Positions 8,552-17,147 of a DNA stretch of 51,673 nucleotides are shown one piece after another. The notes beneath the pieces were generated by a model. It was given only the letters and a program-made list of their open reading frames with translations, was not told where the DNA came from and did no database searches. Position 1 is the first letter of the stretch. Every line of letters begins with the position of its first letter. The stretch spans positions 1 through 51,673 of the forward strand of contig CAMDEU010000004.1 in the NCBI GenBank assembly GCA_945897085.1. Reading direction: 5' to 3'. The position numbers and the translations under genes are program-made. This stretch comes from Spirosoma fluviale (GTDB lineage: Bacteria; Bacteroidota; Bacteroidia; Cytophagales; Cyclobacteriaceae).

Positions 8552-9100
8552 TTAATAACGTGGCTTCCAGGTAACTTCTTCCACCTCAAGCTCCTGCGCC
8601 ATTTTTCGACCCAAGACAAATAGAAAATCAGAAAGTCGATTGAGGTATTGGATAACGAGTTCAGCTACTTGCTCCTCGGAGGCAAGCTCTACTACTATGC
8701 GTTCGGAACGCCTGCAAACGGTTCTAGCTAAATGGCAAAATGAAACTGCAGTATGCCCACCGGGGAGAATAAAAGCAGTAAGCATTGGAAGTTCAGCTTC
8801 CATAGCGTCCATTTCTTTTTCCAAAACTTCCACATCTTGGGGATGCAGATCTGGTTTTTTTACCTTGTTTTTTCCTGGGACAGTTGCCAAATCCGCCCCA
8901 ATCGTGAACAGGCGGTCTTGAATCGTTTTGAGCAGGTCAGTCCTTTTTTTATTCACTTCCTGATCTCGAAGTAGGCCAATGTAGGCATTTAATTCATCCA
9001 AGGTGCCATAGGCATCTATCCGTAGATCTGATTTGGGTACCCGTACTCCGCCCAACAAGGAGGTGATTCCTTGATCCCCTGTTTTGGTGTAAATTTTCAT
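8552..9100 (-). CDS. PduO-type cob(I)alamin adenosyltransferase
   Basis: This enzyme transfers the adenosyl group of ATP to cob(I)alamin or cob(I)yrinic acid diamide to form adenosylcobalamin. The 182-residue protein starts with the family signature KIYTKTGDQGITSLLGG (ATP-binding N-terminus). It also has the helical-bundle motifs IDAYGTLDELNAYIG and CRRSERIVVELA, with the C-terminal LNRLSDFLFVLGR segment. No cobalamin synthesis gene lies nearby, so a salvage role is an inference. It follows the ABC ATPase gene by 45 nt. Confidence 0.93.
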   Translation of the reverse strand: MKIYTKTGDQGITSLLGGVRVPKSDLRIDAYGTLDELNAYIGLLRDQEVNKKRTDLLKTIQDRLFTIGADLATVPGKNKVKKPDLHPQDVEVLEKEMDAMEAELPMLTAFILPGGHTAVSFCHLARTVCRRSERIVVELASEEQVAELVIQYLNRLSDFLFVLGRKMAQELEVEEVTWKPRY

Positions 9101-9145
9101 ATCAGTCTAGCATACATATTTTCTTCAATCGAATTTCTACCTGAA

Positions 9146-9862
9146 TTAGGCAGTTGTCACTAGAGCTCGGTTAGGATTTGAATTGACCTTATCTGATTCA
9201 ACCAAGCCATCCCGAAGGCGTACGATGCGGTGTGCATAATGGGCAATATCATCTTCGTGGGTTACCATGATAATCGTATTTCCTTTGGAATGTAGCTCAT
9301 GAAAAAGCTCCATGATGCCATAGGAAGTTTTAGAGTCCAAGTTACCGGTTGGCTCATCTGCCAAAATGATGCTTGGGCTGTTAACTAATGCTCTAGCAAT
9401 AGCCACGCGTTGTCGCTGACCACCTGAAAGTTCGTTTGGGCGGTGTGTTGTTCGGTCGCCTAAACCCACACTGTCTAACGCTTTGAATGCGATTTCTTGG
9501 CGTTCTGATTTGGAATAGCCTGCATATACCAGGGGAAGTGCCACATTATCTAGGCAGGTGGCTCTTGGCAACAGGTTGAAAGTTTGGAATACGAAGCCAA
9601 TTTCTTTGTTTCGAATTTCTGCCAGCTCATTTTCACTCATGTCGCTGACATCCTTTCCTGCAAGTACATAGCTGCCGGAGGTAGGAGAGTCCAAGCATCC
9701 GATGATGTTCATCAAGGTAGATTTTCCTGATCCAGAAGGACCCATGAAAGCGACATATTCTCCTTTATTTACGCTAATGCTAACCGATTTCAATGCCTCA
9801 ATAATTTCAGAACCCATTTTATAGGTTTTATTGATTTCGTGCGTTTCAATGACTTTGCTCAT
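9146..9862 (-). CDS. ABC transporter ATP-binding protein (MacB/LolD type)
   Basis: This is the nucleotide-binding subunit of a type VII-like ABC system. The Walker A motif GPSGSGKST (about residues 41-49), Q-loop [11 protein letters not shown], signature LSGGQRQR, Walker [14 protein letters not shown] and switch His in VTHED are all intact, so it should be active. Close relatives pair with MacB, FtsX-like or LolCE permeases for lipoprotein release, macrolide export or mechanotransmission. No permease gene is adjacent in this window, so the partner is unknown. The 238-residue length is usual. Confidence 0.93.
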   Translation of the reverse strand: MSKVIETHEINKTYKMGSEIIEALKSVSISVNKGEYVAFMGPSGSGKSTLMNIIGCLDSPTSGSYVLAGKDVSDMSENELAEIRNKEIGFVFQTFNLLPRATCLDNVALPLVYAGYSKSERQEIAFKALDSVGLGDRTTHRPNELSGGQRQRVAIARALVNSPSIILADEPTGNLDSKTSYGIMELFHELHSKGNTIIMVTHEDDIAHYAHRIVRLRDGLVESDKVNSNPNRALVTTA

Positions 9863-9935
9863 GGTGTTATAGGTTTACTTGTTGGTTTAGCAATATGGAA
9901 AGGTACTCATTTGAATTAAAAATACATGAAAACTC

Positions 9936-12683
9936 TCAATACACCTCACCCAATATTCCTTCAATTTCTTCTTCACTCATCCAGCTCTTCATTTCTTCTC
10001 GTGCTTCTGCTGCATACCGATCCAATCCAAGTGCTTGCGCTGCCTTGACCTTCTCTGACCAGAGAAGTGGATCTTTATTAAATTCACTGGCAGATTGAAG
10101 CAGTTCGTAGGCAACCAATCGATCCTTTGTTTGCAAGGCTGCACTCCAGATTAAAGGACTGTAATAGGGATTAGCGGTGAGTTCCTCCGAGGAACCTATA
10201 AATCTGGTAAATGAGCGTAAAGAATTCGCATTGGTCCAATCTGGTGCCTGAAGAAATGCAGCTAAATCTGCAAAGCGATCTGTTTTTCCTTTCAAAAACA
10301 CCCCAATCTCCTGCAGCTGCGGCGGCGTCAGGCCATGGGCCTTGTGACTTAGCAGCCTCAAGGCCATTTCTAACTTGAAGTCAGGAGAAGTTATAGTTTT
10401 CCAATCAGTAAAGAGCGCTTTTGGGAGGGATTCGTTAAACCGCCCTCTAAACACCAACTCATTTTGAATCCCCTCATTTTCAGAGTTAGCCTCTGGATTT
10501 CCAGCTATTCGCTCTGATTGCCATTTTTGAATTCCTTCATGGATGGGGAGTTGGGCCTGAAATCCTTTGTCATTAGCATAAGCAAAGTCCTTCGCAGCTT
10601 TTTCAAAATCGAGCTGTTGGGCGAGAATAAGTCCTGACAAATTGAGGTAATAGGCAGCATCGCCAGGGTTTCTAAAGGCTAGGCCGTTTAAGTTTTTGAC
10701 GGCATCGTTGATTCTTCCCGCTCCCAAACTCCTAAGTATGGCTGTTTCTTGAAACTGCATGGTATACTCCAGAAAGTCTTCTCTCTTCGCTAAGGAATCC
10801 AAAAACTGAAGGTCAGCACTGGGATCTTCCAGGTTTTGCGTCGCTAATAAATTACGGTACCCAGCCTGAAGAAGGAGAGGGGATCTTTCCTTTTCAAGCA
10901 AAATTTTCAAGCTTTCCAAGTATTTGGAATCTACTACTCCGCCACTTTTTCTCTCTGCCGCAACCTGATTGATCAGGAGAATAAGGTCTTCTTCGGCTTT
11001 GGGAACCGCTACTTTTTTTCCGAGTTTGACAGAAACAGCAAGCCAATTGGCAGAAGCCAACGGATTGTTTTTGGAGAGGTCGGCTAGAAGAGCAAGCGCT
11101 TCCTCGTCTTTTTTGACAAGGGTATAAAGTAAGGCTAGATTTTGGCTGAGGTAATGATTTTTTGGAAAAAACTTCAAACCATTTTCGAGGTAAAATACTG
11201 CCTCAAATGGCTTGTTCTCACGTTGAAGCCGTTCAGAAAGGAGTAGGATGTTGTCAACCTGCGGAGCCAGATCAAAACTTTCTTCCAAGTGTTCTTTGGC
11301 TAAACTAGGTTGGTTCAGTTCAAAAAGGAGTTGCGCAGTTAAATTTTTTGCTTTGGGATTGTATCGATAGCGATCCCAGCTATTTTCATACAGAATACTT
11401 GCTTCGAGCTTTTGATTCGTTTGATAGTAGTAATCCCCTACAATATTGCTGGTTAAAGAGCTGATATGAGAGGCGATTATGGCTTCTAAATAGGTGATAA
11501 TTACCATAACTGCAATTGTTCCTCCGATTCGCAGGTGGTAATAAGGAAGAATAAATGGCTTGTAAAGTACTGGATGAACAGGCTTTCCTTGGTGCATTAG
11601 CGGGAAAAAGTTGATCCCTAGGTAAATGAAAAAGAAAAGAGAGAAGCCAAGTTGGGAGTAAATAATCAGGTGTTTAACTAGCTCTTCCCCCGCTTGGTTA
11701 TGTGAGAAAGTCAACTTCCAAATTGTCCATAAGGTGCTAGCAAGGCCCAATAGGTACAAGGTTTGGAGAATCTGTGACGAGCCAGCTAAATTTCCACTTT
11801 GAGCCAGCTTCTCTCGTGTCGAAATCCAACCCAACACCCCCAAAGGAAAGATCAGGTATAGGGGTGAAAAATTAGCGATAGGTAATTGAACATCTCCTCT
11901 AAGGTTGAGCAGTAAATAGAAAAGTAGTCCTAGATAGAGTAAAGCTACCACTGCAAATTGAATGCTTGTTTTAAAAGGTAGACCTGCGTTGGCTCTTGAA
12001 ATAAGAATTAGCAGTCCCGAAAGAACCCCATGCCCTTGCCAAAAAATCCATGCCATGCTCATCCCTAAGCCTATAATTAGACTTTGTTCTGACAGATAAA
12101 GGCTAGGTTGGATAATTGGACTGCTGTAGATTAAGGCTGTTACCGTGCCTCCTGTAGTCCCGGCAAGTACCAGCCAACGGACCCAAAAGGATAACTGGCT
12201 CCAGATATGGAAATAAATCGTAGGAATCAGCGTGGCAGCTATAAGTAGCAGCAAAGGAAGGTTTGAACTAGGTCCTCCAATGTTTAGTCCATTCAGGTTT
12301 GAGACGGTAAGGAGCATAATCCACCCAATGCCAGCCCCTAAAAACGGAATTTTTTTAAAGTGGCTGAGACTTGCGAGCACCGTCACGGAGAGAATAAGAA
12401 TAAAAACTCCGAATAGGTGATTTTCAGTGGGAGTAAAGGGGTAGGGAGTCACCTGGTAATTTTGGAAAACTAGAAAGTGATCTACTTGGATGGGAATAGC
12501 GACTGAACCCAGATTTACCAAGGAAAAGGGGACAGGTAACCTATCTACAAAAGCACCTGGTTGGAGGTTGGGATTAGAGAAAGAAGGGCTAAACAGCCCA
12601 TAGGATGCAAGGATGATCCCTGATCCCATGCAAAAGAATGCCACTAGTTTGCCTAGAGAAAATGTTTTGAAGTGAATAGGCAT
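9936..12683 (-). CDS. Large polytopic membrane protein with C-terminal TPR repeats, function unknown
   Basis: I do not recognise a named family. Roughly the first 430 of 915 residues hold about ten or more hydrophobic helices. The remainder is a soluble array of TPR-like repeats (for example YNPKAKNLTAQLLFELNQPS, and later DAAYYLNLSGLILAQQLDFEKAAKDF). The last helix of the membrane part (IGGTIAVMVIITYLEAIIAS) leads directly into the repeats, so the TPR arm should lie on one face of the membrane as a docking surface. No enzymatic motif is visible. It starts 1 nt after gatC, so its expression is tied to gatC and plsC. Confidence 0.8.
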   Translation of the reverse strand: MPIHFKTFSLGKLVAFFCMGSGIILASYGLFSPSFSNPNLQPGAFVDRLPVPFSLVNLGSVAIPIQVDHFLVFQNYQVTPYPFTPTENHLFGVFILILSVTVLASLSHFKKIPFLGAGIGWIMLLTVSNLNGLNIGGPSSNLPLLLLIAATLIPTIYFHIWSQLSFWVRWLVLAGTTGGTVTALIYSSPIIQPSLYLSEQSLIIGLGMSMAWIFWQGHGVLSGLLILISRANAGLPFKTSIQFAVVALLYLGLLFYLLLNLRGDVQLPIANFSPLYLIFPLGVLGWISTREKLAQSGNLAGSSQILQTLYLLGLASTLWTIWKLTFSHNQAGEELVKHLIIYSQLGFSLFFFIYLGINFFPLMHQGKPVHPVLYKPFILPYYHLRIGGTIAVMVIITYLEAIIASHISSLTSNIVGDYYYQTNQKLEASILYENSWDRYRYNPKAKNLTAQLLFELNQPSLAKEHLEESFDLAPQVDNILLLSERLQRENKPFEAVFYLENGLKFFPKNHYLSQNLALLYTLVKKDEEALALLADLSKNNPLASANWLAVSVKLGKKVAVPKAEEDLILLINQVAAERKSGGVVDSKYLESLKILLEKERSPLLLQAGYRNLLATQNLEDPSADLQFLDSLAKREDFLEYTMQFQETAILRSLGAGRINDAVKNLNGLAFRNPGDAAYYLNLSGLILAQQLDFEKAAKDFAYANDKGFQAQLPIHEGIQKWQSERIAGNPEANSENEGIQNELVFRGRFNESLPKALFTDWKTITSPDFKLEMALRLLSHKAHGLTPPQLQEIGVFLKGKTDRFADLAAFLQAPDWTNANSLRSFTRFIGSSEELTANPYYSPLIWSAALQTKDRLVAYELLQSASEFNKDPLLWSEKVKAAQALGLDRYAAEAREEMKSWMSEEEIEGILGEVY

Positions 12684-12684
12684 A

Positions 12685-12975
12685 TTATTCCATTATTTTG
12701 GGAACGCTAAAGAAGCCATTCTCCTTTTTAGGCGCATTTTTTAAAGCTTGTTCTTGTGTGAGTTGTACCCCAACTTCATCTGTACGGAAGGCATTGATTT
12801 CTGAAGACATGCTCGTAAGTGGAGCTACATTTTGGGTATCTATTTCTTGAAGCTGGGCGACCCAATCCAGGACCTGAGAAAGGTCGGCGCTCATTTTTTC
12901 CGCTGCCTGGGTATCAAAATTTAATCGAGCCAAATGCGCGATTTTTTGTAAGGTTACCTGATCAAATTTTTTCAT
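12685..12975 (-). CDS. gatC: Asp-tRNA(Asn)/Glu-tRNA(Gln) amidotransferase subunit C
   Basis: GatC stabilises the GatA-GatB amidotransferase that converts mischarged Glu-tRNA(Gln) or Asp-tRNA(Asn). The 96-residue protein shows the family start (QKIAHLARLNFD), the central LSQVLDWVAQLQEIDTQNV, then APLTSMSSEINAFRTDEV, and the C-terminal NAPKKENGFFSVPKIME that wraps around GatA. gatA and gatB are not in the window, which is common because the genes are often dispersed. It lies between plsC (17 nt) and the membrane-TPR gene (1 nt). Confidence 0.96.
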   Translation of the reverse strand: MKKFDQVTLQKIAHLARLNFDTQAAEKMSADLSQVLDWVAQLQEIDTQNVAPLTSMSSEINAFRTDEVGVQLTQEQALKNAPKKENGFFSVPKIME

Positions 12976-12992
12976 GAGGAGAGACGGAAGTT

Positions 12993-13754
12993 TTAGCTGG
13001 GGTTTGCTTGGGTCCCAGGCGCACTAATTGATGGATTGTCTTTCAGCAATTGTTCCTGAATCACTTCAAAGCATCGTTGCTTGAGAGCCTCATCGGTCAG
13101 GTATTCCTGAGGATTTAGCGCTTGATGCAGGACTATTTTAGCAGGAATTCGCTTAAAAACTAATTCTTTTTGGTCCGGCAAAATTACATGATTGTAGGAT
13201 AAGGTGACAGGAATGATGGAGATTTGTTTATCCATAGCTAGTCGAAAAGCCCCATTTTTAAAAGGAACTAAATGTGGTGGATTTTGCGTGTAAATGCCGC
13301 CTTCAGGAAATAAAACCATGCTGCTTCCTCGATCTAGGGCCAGGCCTGCTCTTCGCATGGTTTCGGCCCTGCTCTTGACTCGACTTCGGTCTACCGCGAT
13401 GTGTAGGTTTTTGAAATAGTACCCAAAAAAAGGAGCCTTTCGAATGGATGCTTTGCCAACAAAAACAGCATCTCCAGGAACAAAACCCATCATTGGCACA
13501 TCTAGATAGCTAAAATGATTGGCCAAGAAGATATAGGATTTTCCTTTTTCAAGCTTGCCTTCAACTTCAACTTTCACTGGAAGGAAGATGATCGAAAAGA
13601 GGGTTTTAGCCCAGTACTGATTGATTTTTCTCCCATACTTATTCCATGCTGGAACCCAGATGCAACAAAGGAAAAAAGGGAATAAGATTGCAAAAGTCAG
13701 CATACCCGCGACTACGACATAATAGGTGTAGATCCGGTTTCCCCACTTAGTCAT
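12993..13754 (-). CDS. plsC: 1-acyl-sn-glycerol-3-phosphate acyltransferase family protein
   Basis: It acylates lysophosphatidic acid to phosphatidic acid in phospholipid synthesis, at the inner face of the membrane. An N-terminal hydrophobic segment (residues 10-35) anchors it. The catalytic HX4D box is NHFSYLD (His80, Asp85) and the glycerol-phosphate box is FPEGGIY near residue 151; the intermediate AVDRSR motif is also present. Length (253 aa) is normal. Its start overlaps the end of the truncated haemoglobin gene by 8 bp, suggesting translational coupling. Paralogues with other acyl acceptors exist, so the exact acceptor is inferred. Confidence 0.92.
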   Translation of the reverse strand: MTKWGNRIYTYYVVVAGMLTFAILFPFFLCCIWVPAWNKYGRKINQYWAKTLFSIIFLPVKVEVEGKLEKGKSYIFLANHFSYLDVPMMGFVPGDAVFVGKASIRKAPFFGYYFKNLHIAVDRSRVKSRAETMRRAGLALDRGSSMVLFPEGGIYTQNPPHLVPFKNGAFRLAMDKQISIIPVTLSYNHVILPDQKELVFKRIPAKIVLHQALNPQEYLTDEALKQRCFEVIQEQLLKDNPSISAPGTQANPS

Positions 13755-14121
13755 GGTTGATCATTGCATGAGTGACTTGGGTGAAATAATTTAAAAGTTC
13801 CTCTCGAACTTCTTGTTCTAGGGCAACTTTGTCAAGCGCGTTTAACATGGTATTCATCCAATACGACCTCAACTTGGCATCAATTTCCCACTGCATGTGG
13901 CGCATTCGAAGCCTGGGATGCCCCCGTTCTTCAGAATAGGTTTGTGGACCTCCAAGTACTTGAACTAAGAATAAATAGATGCGCCGTTCAGCAGCCTCTA
14001 AATCTTCTGAGTTCAAGCTTCGTAGTTCAGGGATTTTGCGAACTTCTTCGTAGAAGTTTTTTGCTAATTCCTGAAGAGAAGCTTCACCGATGCGGGGATG
14101 AAGTGAGCCTAAGGAGTTCAT
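13747..14121 (-). CDS. Group 2 truncated haemoglobin (TrHbO/YjbI type)
   Basis: This is a 124-residue haem protein of the 2-on-2 globin fold. Key positions can be read: Tyr B10 in NFYEEV (residue 24), the group-2 signature GGPQTYSEERGHPRLR, the proximal His in RMRHMQW (His75), and the Trp of helix G in SYWMNTM (Trp88), which marks group 2. Family members bind O2 or NO and may protect against nitrosative or oxidative stress or handle H2S; which applies here is unknown. It overlaps plsC by 8 bp and follows the NfeD protease by 26 nt. Confidence 0.92.
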   Translation of the reverse strand: MNSLGSLHPRIGEASLQELAKNFYEEVRKIPELRSLNSEDLEAAERRIYLFLVQVLGGPQTYSEERGHPRLRMRHMQWEIDAKLRSYWMNTMLNALDKVALEQEVREELLNYFTQVTHAMINHD

Positions 14122-14147
14122 GCATTAAAATTAGCCAATTTTGACTT

Positions 14148-15494
14148 TTAGGCCTCCCATTTTTTTACGCGTAGGGAGGTTCCTTCGGTTGAGATGACCT
14201 CGATTGCTTCCCCTTGTTCTAAAAATTCGCCTCGGGAATAGGCATCGTAGATTTCTCCGTCAATCTCCACCCTACCGCTCGGCCGAAGTCTTGAATGGAC
14301 TTTACCAGTTTTTCCAAGCAAACTTTCAGCATAGATTCTCGAAGTATATCCTTGGGAGCTTTCTTGGGTACTGGCTAAAGTCAAGTGCTTGAATGCCCCC
14401 CACTCATTTACTTTAGGGGTTAGCCAAAACACCATTCCAACAGCCGCCAATGCAGATAAAATTACTGTTAGTAAGGCTCCAAAAAGTTGAGAGGAGGGAA
14501 CCAATTCAAAATCAAATGCTTGATTGGGTAGCATTCCCAGTACCAGCCCACCCAAGGTCAGGACAATTCCAGCTACTCCAAATACCCCAAATCCAGGAAG
14601 GATAAAAAACTCTACTGCGAGTAGGATGATGCCAATGACAAAAGCTAAAATTTCCCAATTTTCCGCTAATCCATTAAGGTAATAGGGGATAAAATACAAG
14701 GCGGCTGCACTCAGGGCAATTGCTAGCGGGAACCCTATTCCAGGAGTTTGTAATTCGAAATAAATCCCACCGATAATCAAAATAATCAAAATACCACTTA
14801 CTGCCGGGCTCAAGAAAAAGGAAACAATGGAGTCTACCGTTTTCTCTTCGTAAGCAATGACTTGAGCAGACTGCAGGTTTTGAGCTGCCAAAATTGCTTT
14901 TTGGGAGGTGTATTCCCCTTCACAAAACCCATTTTGAATGGCCTCGGCCACCGAAAAAGTTATCACGGAGGTCGCATCGGATATTCCGGCCACTACCAAC
15001 TTTTCATCGACCATTGCCTCAGCAATTTGTGGGTTGCGCCCGGTAGCCTCTGCGGTGCTGCGCATCATCGAGCGCATATAGGACTGGTATTTATCAGGCG
15101 CGGCAGTTCCATCTGCTCCATTGACGACCGTGGCAGCACCTATGCTGGATCCAGGAGCCATGTAAATGCTATCGCAGGCAATGGAAATTAGTGCACCTGC
15201 AGAGGCAGCATCCTTATTGATAAATACATATACTGGTATTTTGGATTCCAGTATTCGGGTTCGGATCTCATCTGCATCTGTAACAGCGCCGCCATAGGTA
15301 TCCATTTCGATAAGAATCAGATCTACCTGTAGCACTTCTGCCTGTTCCATTGCCAATTTTACACGGCGATTCATCACGGGATCAATATCTTGATCAATTT
15401 TAAATGTGAATACCTTTTTACGATTTTCCTGAGCAGGTAAAAATCCCGTTGAGATCGTCAATACGGCAAGTATTAGGAATAGAAATCGATTCAT
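14148..15494 (-). CDS. NfeD-family membrane-bound serine protease (ClpP class)
   Basis: This 448-residue protein combines a signal peptide (1-22), a ClpP/SppA-like protease domain (about 25-220), four to five membrane helices (about 230-355) and a C-terminal OB-fold NfeD domain (about 385-448). The likely catalytic Ser is Ser98 in DAASAGALIS, and the likely Lys is Lys135, matching the Ser/Lys dyad known from the archaeal stomatin protease 1510-N. Members usually work with a stomatin/SPFH partner cleaved at its C-terminus; no stomatin gene is visible here. Probably first gene of the run toward gatC. Confidence 0.93.
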   Translation of the reverse strand: MNRFLFLILAVLTISTGFLPAQENRKKVFTFKIDQDIDPVMNRRVKLAMEQAEVLQVDLILIEMDTYGGAVTDADEIRTRILESKIPVYVFINKDAASAGALISIACDSIYMAPGSSIGAATVVNGADGTAAPDKYQSYMRSMMRSTAEATGRNPQIAEAMVDEKLVVAGISDATSVITFSVAEAIQNGFCEGEYTSQKAILAAQNLQSAQVIAYEEKTVDSIVSFFLSPAVSGILIILIIGGIYFELQTPGIGFPLAIALSAAALYFIPYYLNGLAENWEILAFVIGIILLAVEFFILPGFGVFGVAGIVLTLGGLVLGMLPNQAFDFELVPSSQLFGALLTVILSALAAVGMVFWLTPKVNEWGAFKHLTLASTQESSQGYTSRIYAESLLGKTGKVHSRLRPSGRVEIDGEIYDAYSRGEFLEQGEAIEVISTEGTSLRVKKWEA

Positions 15495-15612
15495 GTATGG
15501 TTCTTTTGACTTGTTGTAAGCTTCGGCTTAGCTTGGATCAGTGGTCCAATTTTAAAACTAATTTTTTACTAAAAAGTAAAGCTTTAAATTAATGAAAGTT
15601 AACGTTTTCAAC

Positions 15613-15642
15613 TTGAATAATGAGGGATGAAGGTTATTTTTG
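15613..15642 (+). promoter_or_regulatory. Promoter of the LysM gene
   Basis: TTG at 15613-15615, a 19-bp spacer and TATTTTTG at 15635-15642 give an exact match to the Bacteroidota TTG-N19-TAnnTTTG promoter. The transcript would start near 15649, about 44 nt before the ATG at 15693. Confidence 0.65.
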
Positions 15643-15692
15643 TTGACTTGCTTACTCGTCTTACTTGATTCACTTTATTTTCTCTTCTTGCT

Positions 15693-17066
15693 ATGTTCGG
15701 TAGATTCAAACTCCTCGCCTTCAGTTTTTTTCTGTTTGTCGGATTCCAGTCTGCTGTCCTCGCAGCACCTGAAGATCGATTAGATTCTATTGGGGTTCAG
15801 AAAGTAGGAGATAAGATCTTCATCCTCCATCAGGTGATTGGCCAGGAAACCTTATTTTCCATTTCAAGGAGGTATAAAGTTCCCATGTCCGAGATTCAAC
15901 AAGCCAATGAAACATTGAAGCAAGGAATAATAGATGGGCAAACACTGCTAGTGCCTTATGGTCAATCGAGTGCGAGTACGGAATCCGTGGTATCCACTGC
16001 CCCCGTTGTCGCTACTCCCGATCCTGCTCCTACCACTGTTGCAAGTACTACAGTGGTTGAATCTCCTACGGTTACCCCTACGACTACACCGATTACTGTT
16101 CCGGTTTCAACTTCTAGTACTGAAGTGAAAGTCGAGAAACCAACGACAACCTCAACAATGGAGCCAACGCCCACTACCACTTCCAAACCAGTAACTACCA
16201 CCACTATCCAAAAAGTTAGGTCCACCCATAAGGTAAAAAGCGGTGAGTCATTATCTACCATTGCAAAAAAATATAAGGTAACAGTAGCCGAACTAAAATC
16301 TTGGAATTCCTTGACTACTGATAAGGTTTTGGTGGGTCAATCCTTAAAGATGATCATTAAGAAGGCCGTAACTGTAACCCAAAGCGACCCTGAGCCAAAA
16401 AAAGAAGTTATAGCTACCAAAGAAGAGGTGAAGGAAGAAGTCAAAAAAGATCCTCCTATAGTTGTTGAAAGGAAAGTTGAGGAACCCAAAGAAAATAAGG
16501 CGGTGGCCATTTCTACCACCGGGAATACTACTACCTCAGGTGAATGGATTTCTCATACTGTGAAATCTGGTGAATCTTTATTTTCACTTTCTAAACAATA
16601 TGGAACATCGATTGAGGAATTAATTCAATGGAATGCCCTGACCTCCAACAATCTAAAAGTAGATCAATCGATAAAAGTAGCTCGAGCTACTGTGGCAGTT
16701 ACACCTGTACCTGTGATTGAGGAAGTAAAAACTGAGTCGATACCGGTTGTTGCTGCTCAGCCGAAGCAGGAGAATACAGTAACAAATACTTCGGGGGGAT
16801 TTACCAATACCAAAGAGTCTGGTTTGGCTGAGGTTATTCCAGGTTCAGAAGCAAGTAAAAAGTATTTGGTACTGCACCGAAATGCTCCAATTGGCAGTGT
16901 GATTCGAGTAAAAAATGAGGAAAATGACCTAACCATCTTTGCTCGTGTCGTGGGCGTTTTGCCTGAGACAGGGGACAATACTAAAGTGCTGATCAAACTT
17001 TCGCAAGCAGCATTCGAACAATTAAAAGGGGTAAATTCACGATTTCCTGTAGAGATCTTGTACTAA
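15693..17066 (+). CDS. Secreted protein with three LysM domains and a Thr/Pro-rich linker
   Basis: The 457-residue protein has a signal peptide (1-25, ending VLAA) and LysM repeats at about 45-88, 179-222 and 287-330 (HKVKSGESLSTIAKKYKV; HTVKSGESLFSLSKQYGT). LysM domains bind the GlcNAc chains of peptidoglycan. The first two are joined by a long low-complexity Thr/Pro/Ser/Val linker (about 91-172), the next two by a Lys/Glu-rich stretch. The last 85 residues (about 373-457) are a compact domain resembling a double-psi beta-barrel (KYLVLHRNAPIGSVIRVKNE), but no catalytic residues stand out. It is probably a periplasmic wall-binding protein; function inferred. Confidence 0.88.
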   Translation: MFGRFKLLAFSFFLFVGFQSAVLAAPEDRLDSIGVQKVGDKIFILHQVIGQETLFSISRRYKVPMSEIQQANETLKQGIIDGQTLLVPYGQSSASTESVVSTAPVVATPDPAPTTVASTTVVESPTVTPTTTPITVPVSTSSTEVKVEKPTTTSTMEPTPTTTSKPVTTTTIQKVRSTHKVKSGESLSTIAKKYKVTVAELKSWNSLTTDKVLVGQSLKMIIKKAVTVTQSDPEPKKEVIATKEEVKEEVKKDPPIVVERKVEEPKENKAVAISTTGNTTTSGEWISHTVKSGESLFSLSKQYGTSIEELIQWNALTSNNLKVDQSIKVARATVAVTPVPVIEEVKTESIPVVAAQPKQENTVTNTSGGFTNTKESGLAEVIPGSEASKKYLVLHRNAPIGSVIRVKNEENDLTIFARVVGVLPETGDNTKVLIKLSQAAFEQLKGVNSRFPVEILY

Positions 17067-17097
17067 AAAGGTGCTGGTTTTCTTTCTCTAGTTGAAT

Positions 17098-17124
17098 GGC
17101 AGGGTTATTTACCTGCCTATTTTT
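17098..17124 (+). terminator. Terminator-like hairpin after the LysM gene
   Basis: GGCAGG pairs with CCTGCC around an 8-nt loop, followed by TATTTTT. It lies 32 nt after the LysM stop and ends 23 nt before the next start codon at 17148, so it may only partly stop transcription into the next gene. Confidence 0.65.
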
Positions 17125-17147
17125 AAGAATTCTTCCCCTAATTTTTA

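Noticed and set aside
9146-9862. Complete ABC exporter at this place
   Set aside because: No FtsX-like or LolC-like permease is adjacent. The neighbouring 915-residue protein has TPR repeats and not the permease fold.
16000-16210. Repetitive-looking stretch that could be taken for a repeat array or CRISPR
   Set aside because: There are no regular repeats with unique spacers. It is the Thr/Pro-rich codon run of the LysM protein linker.
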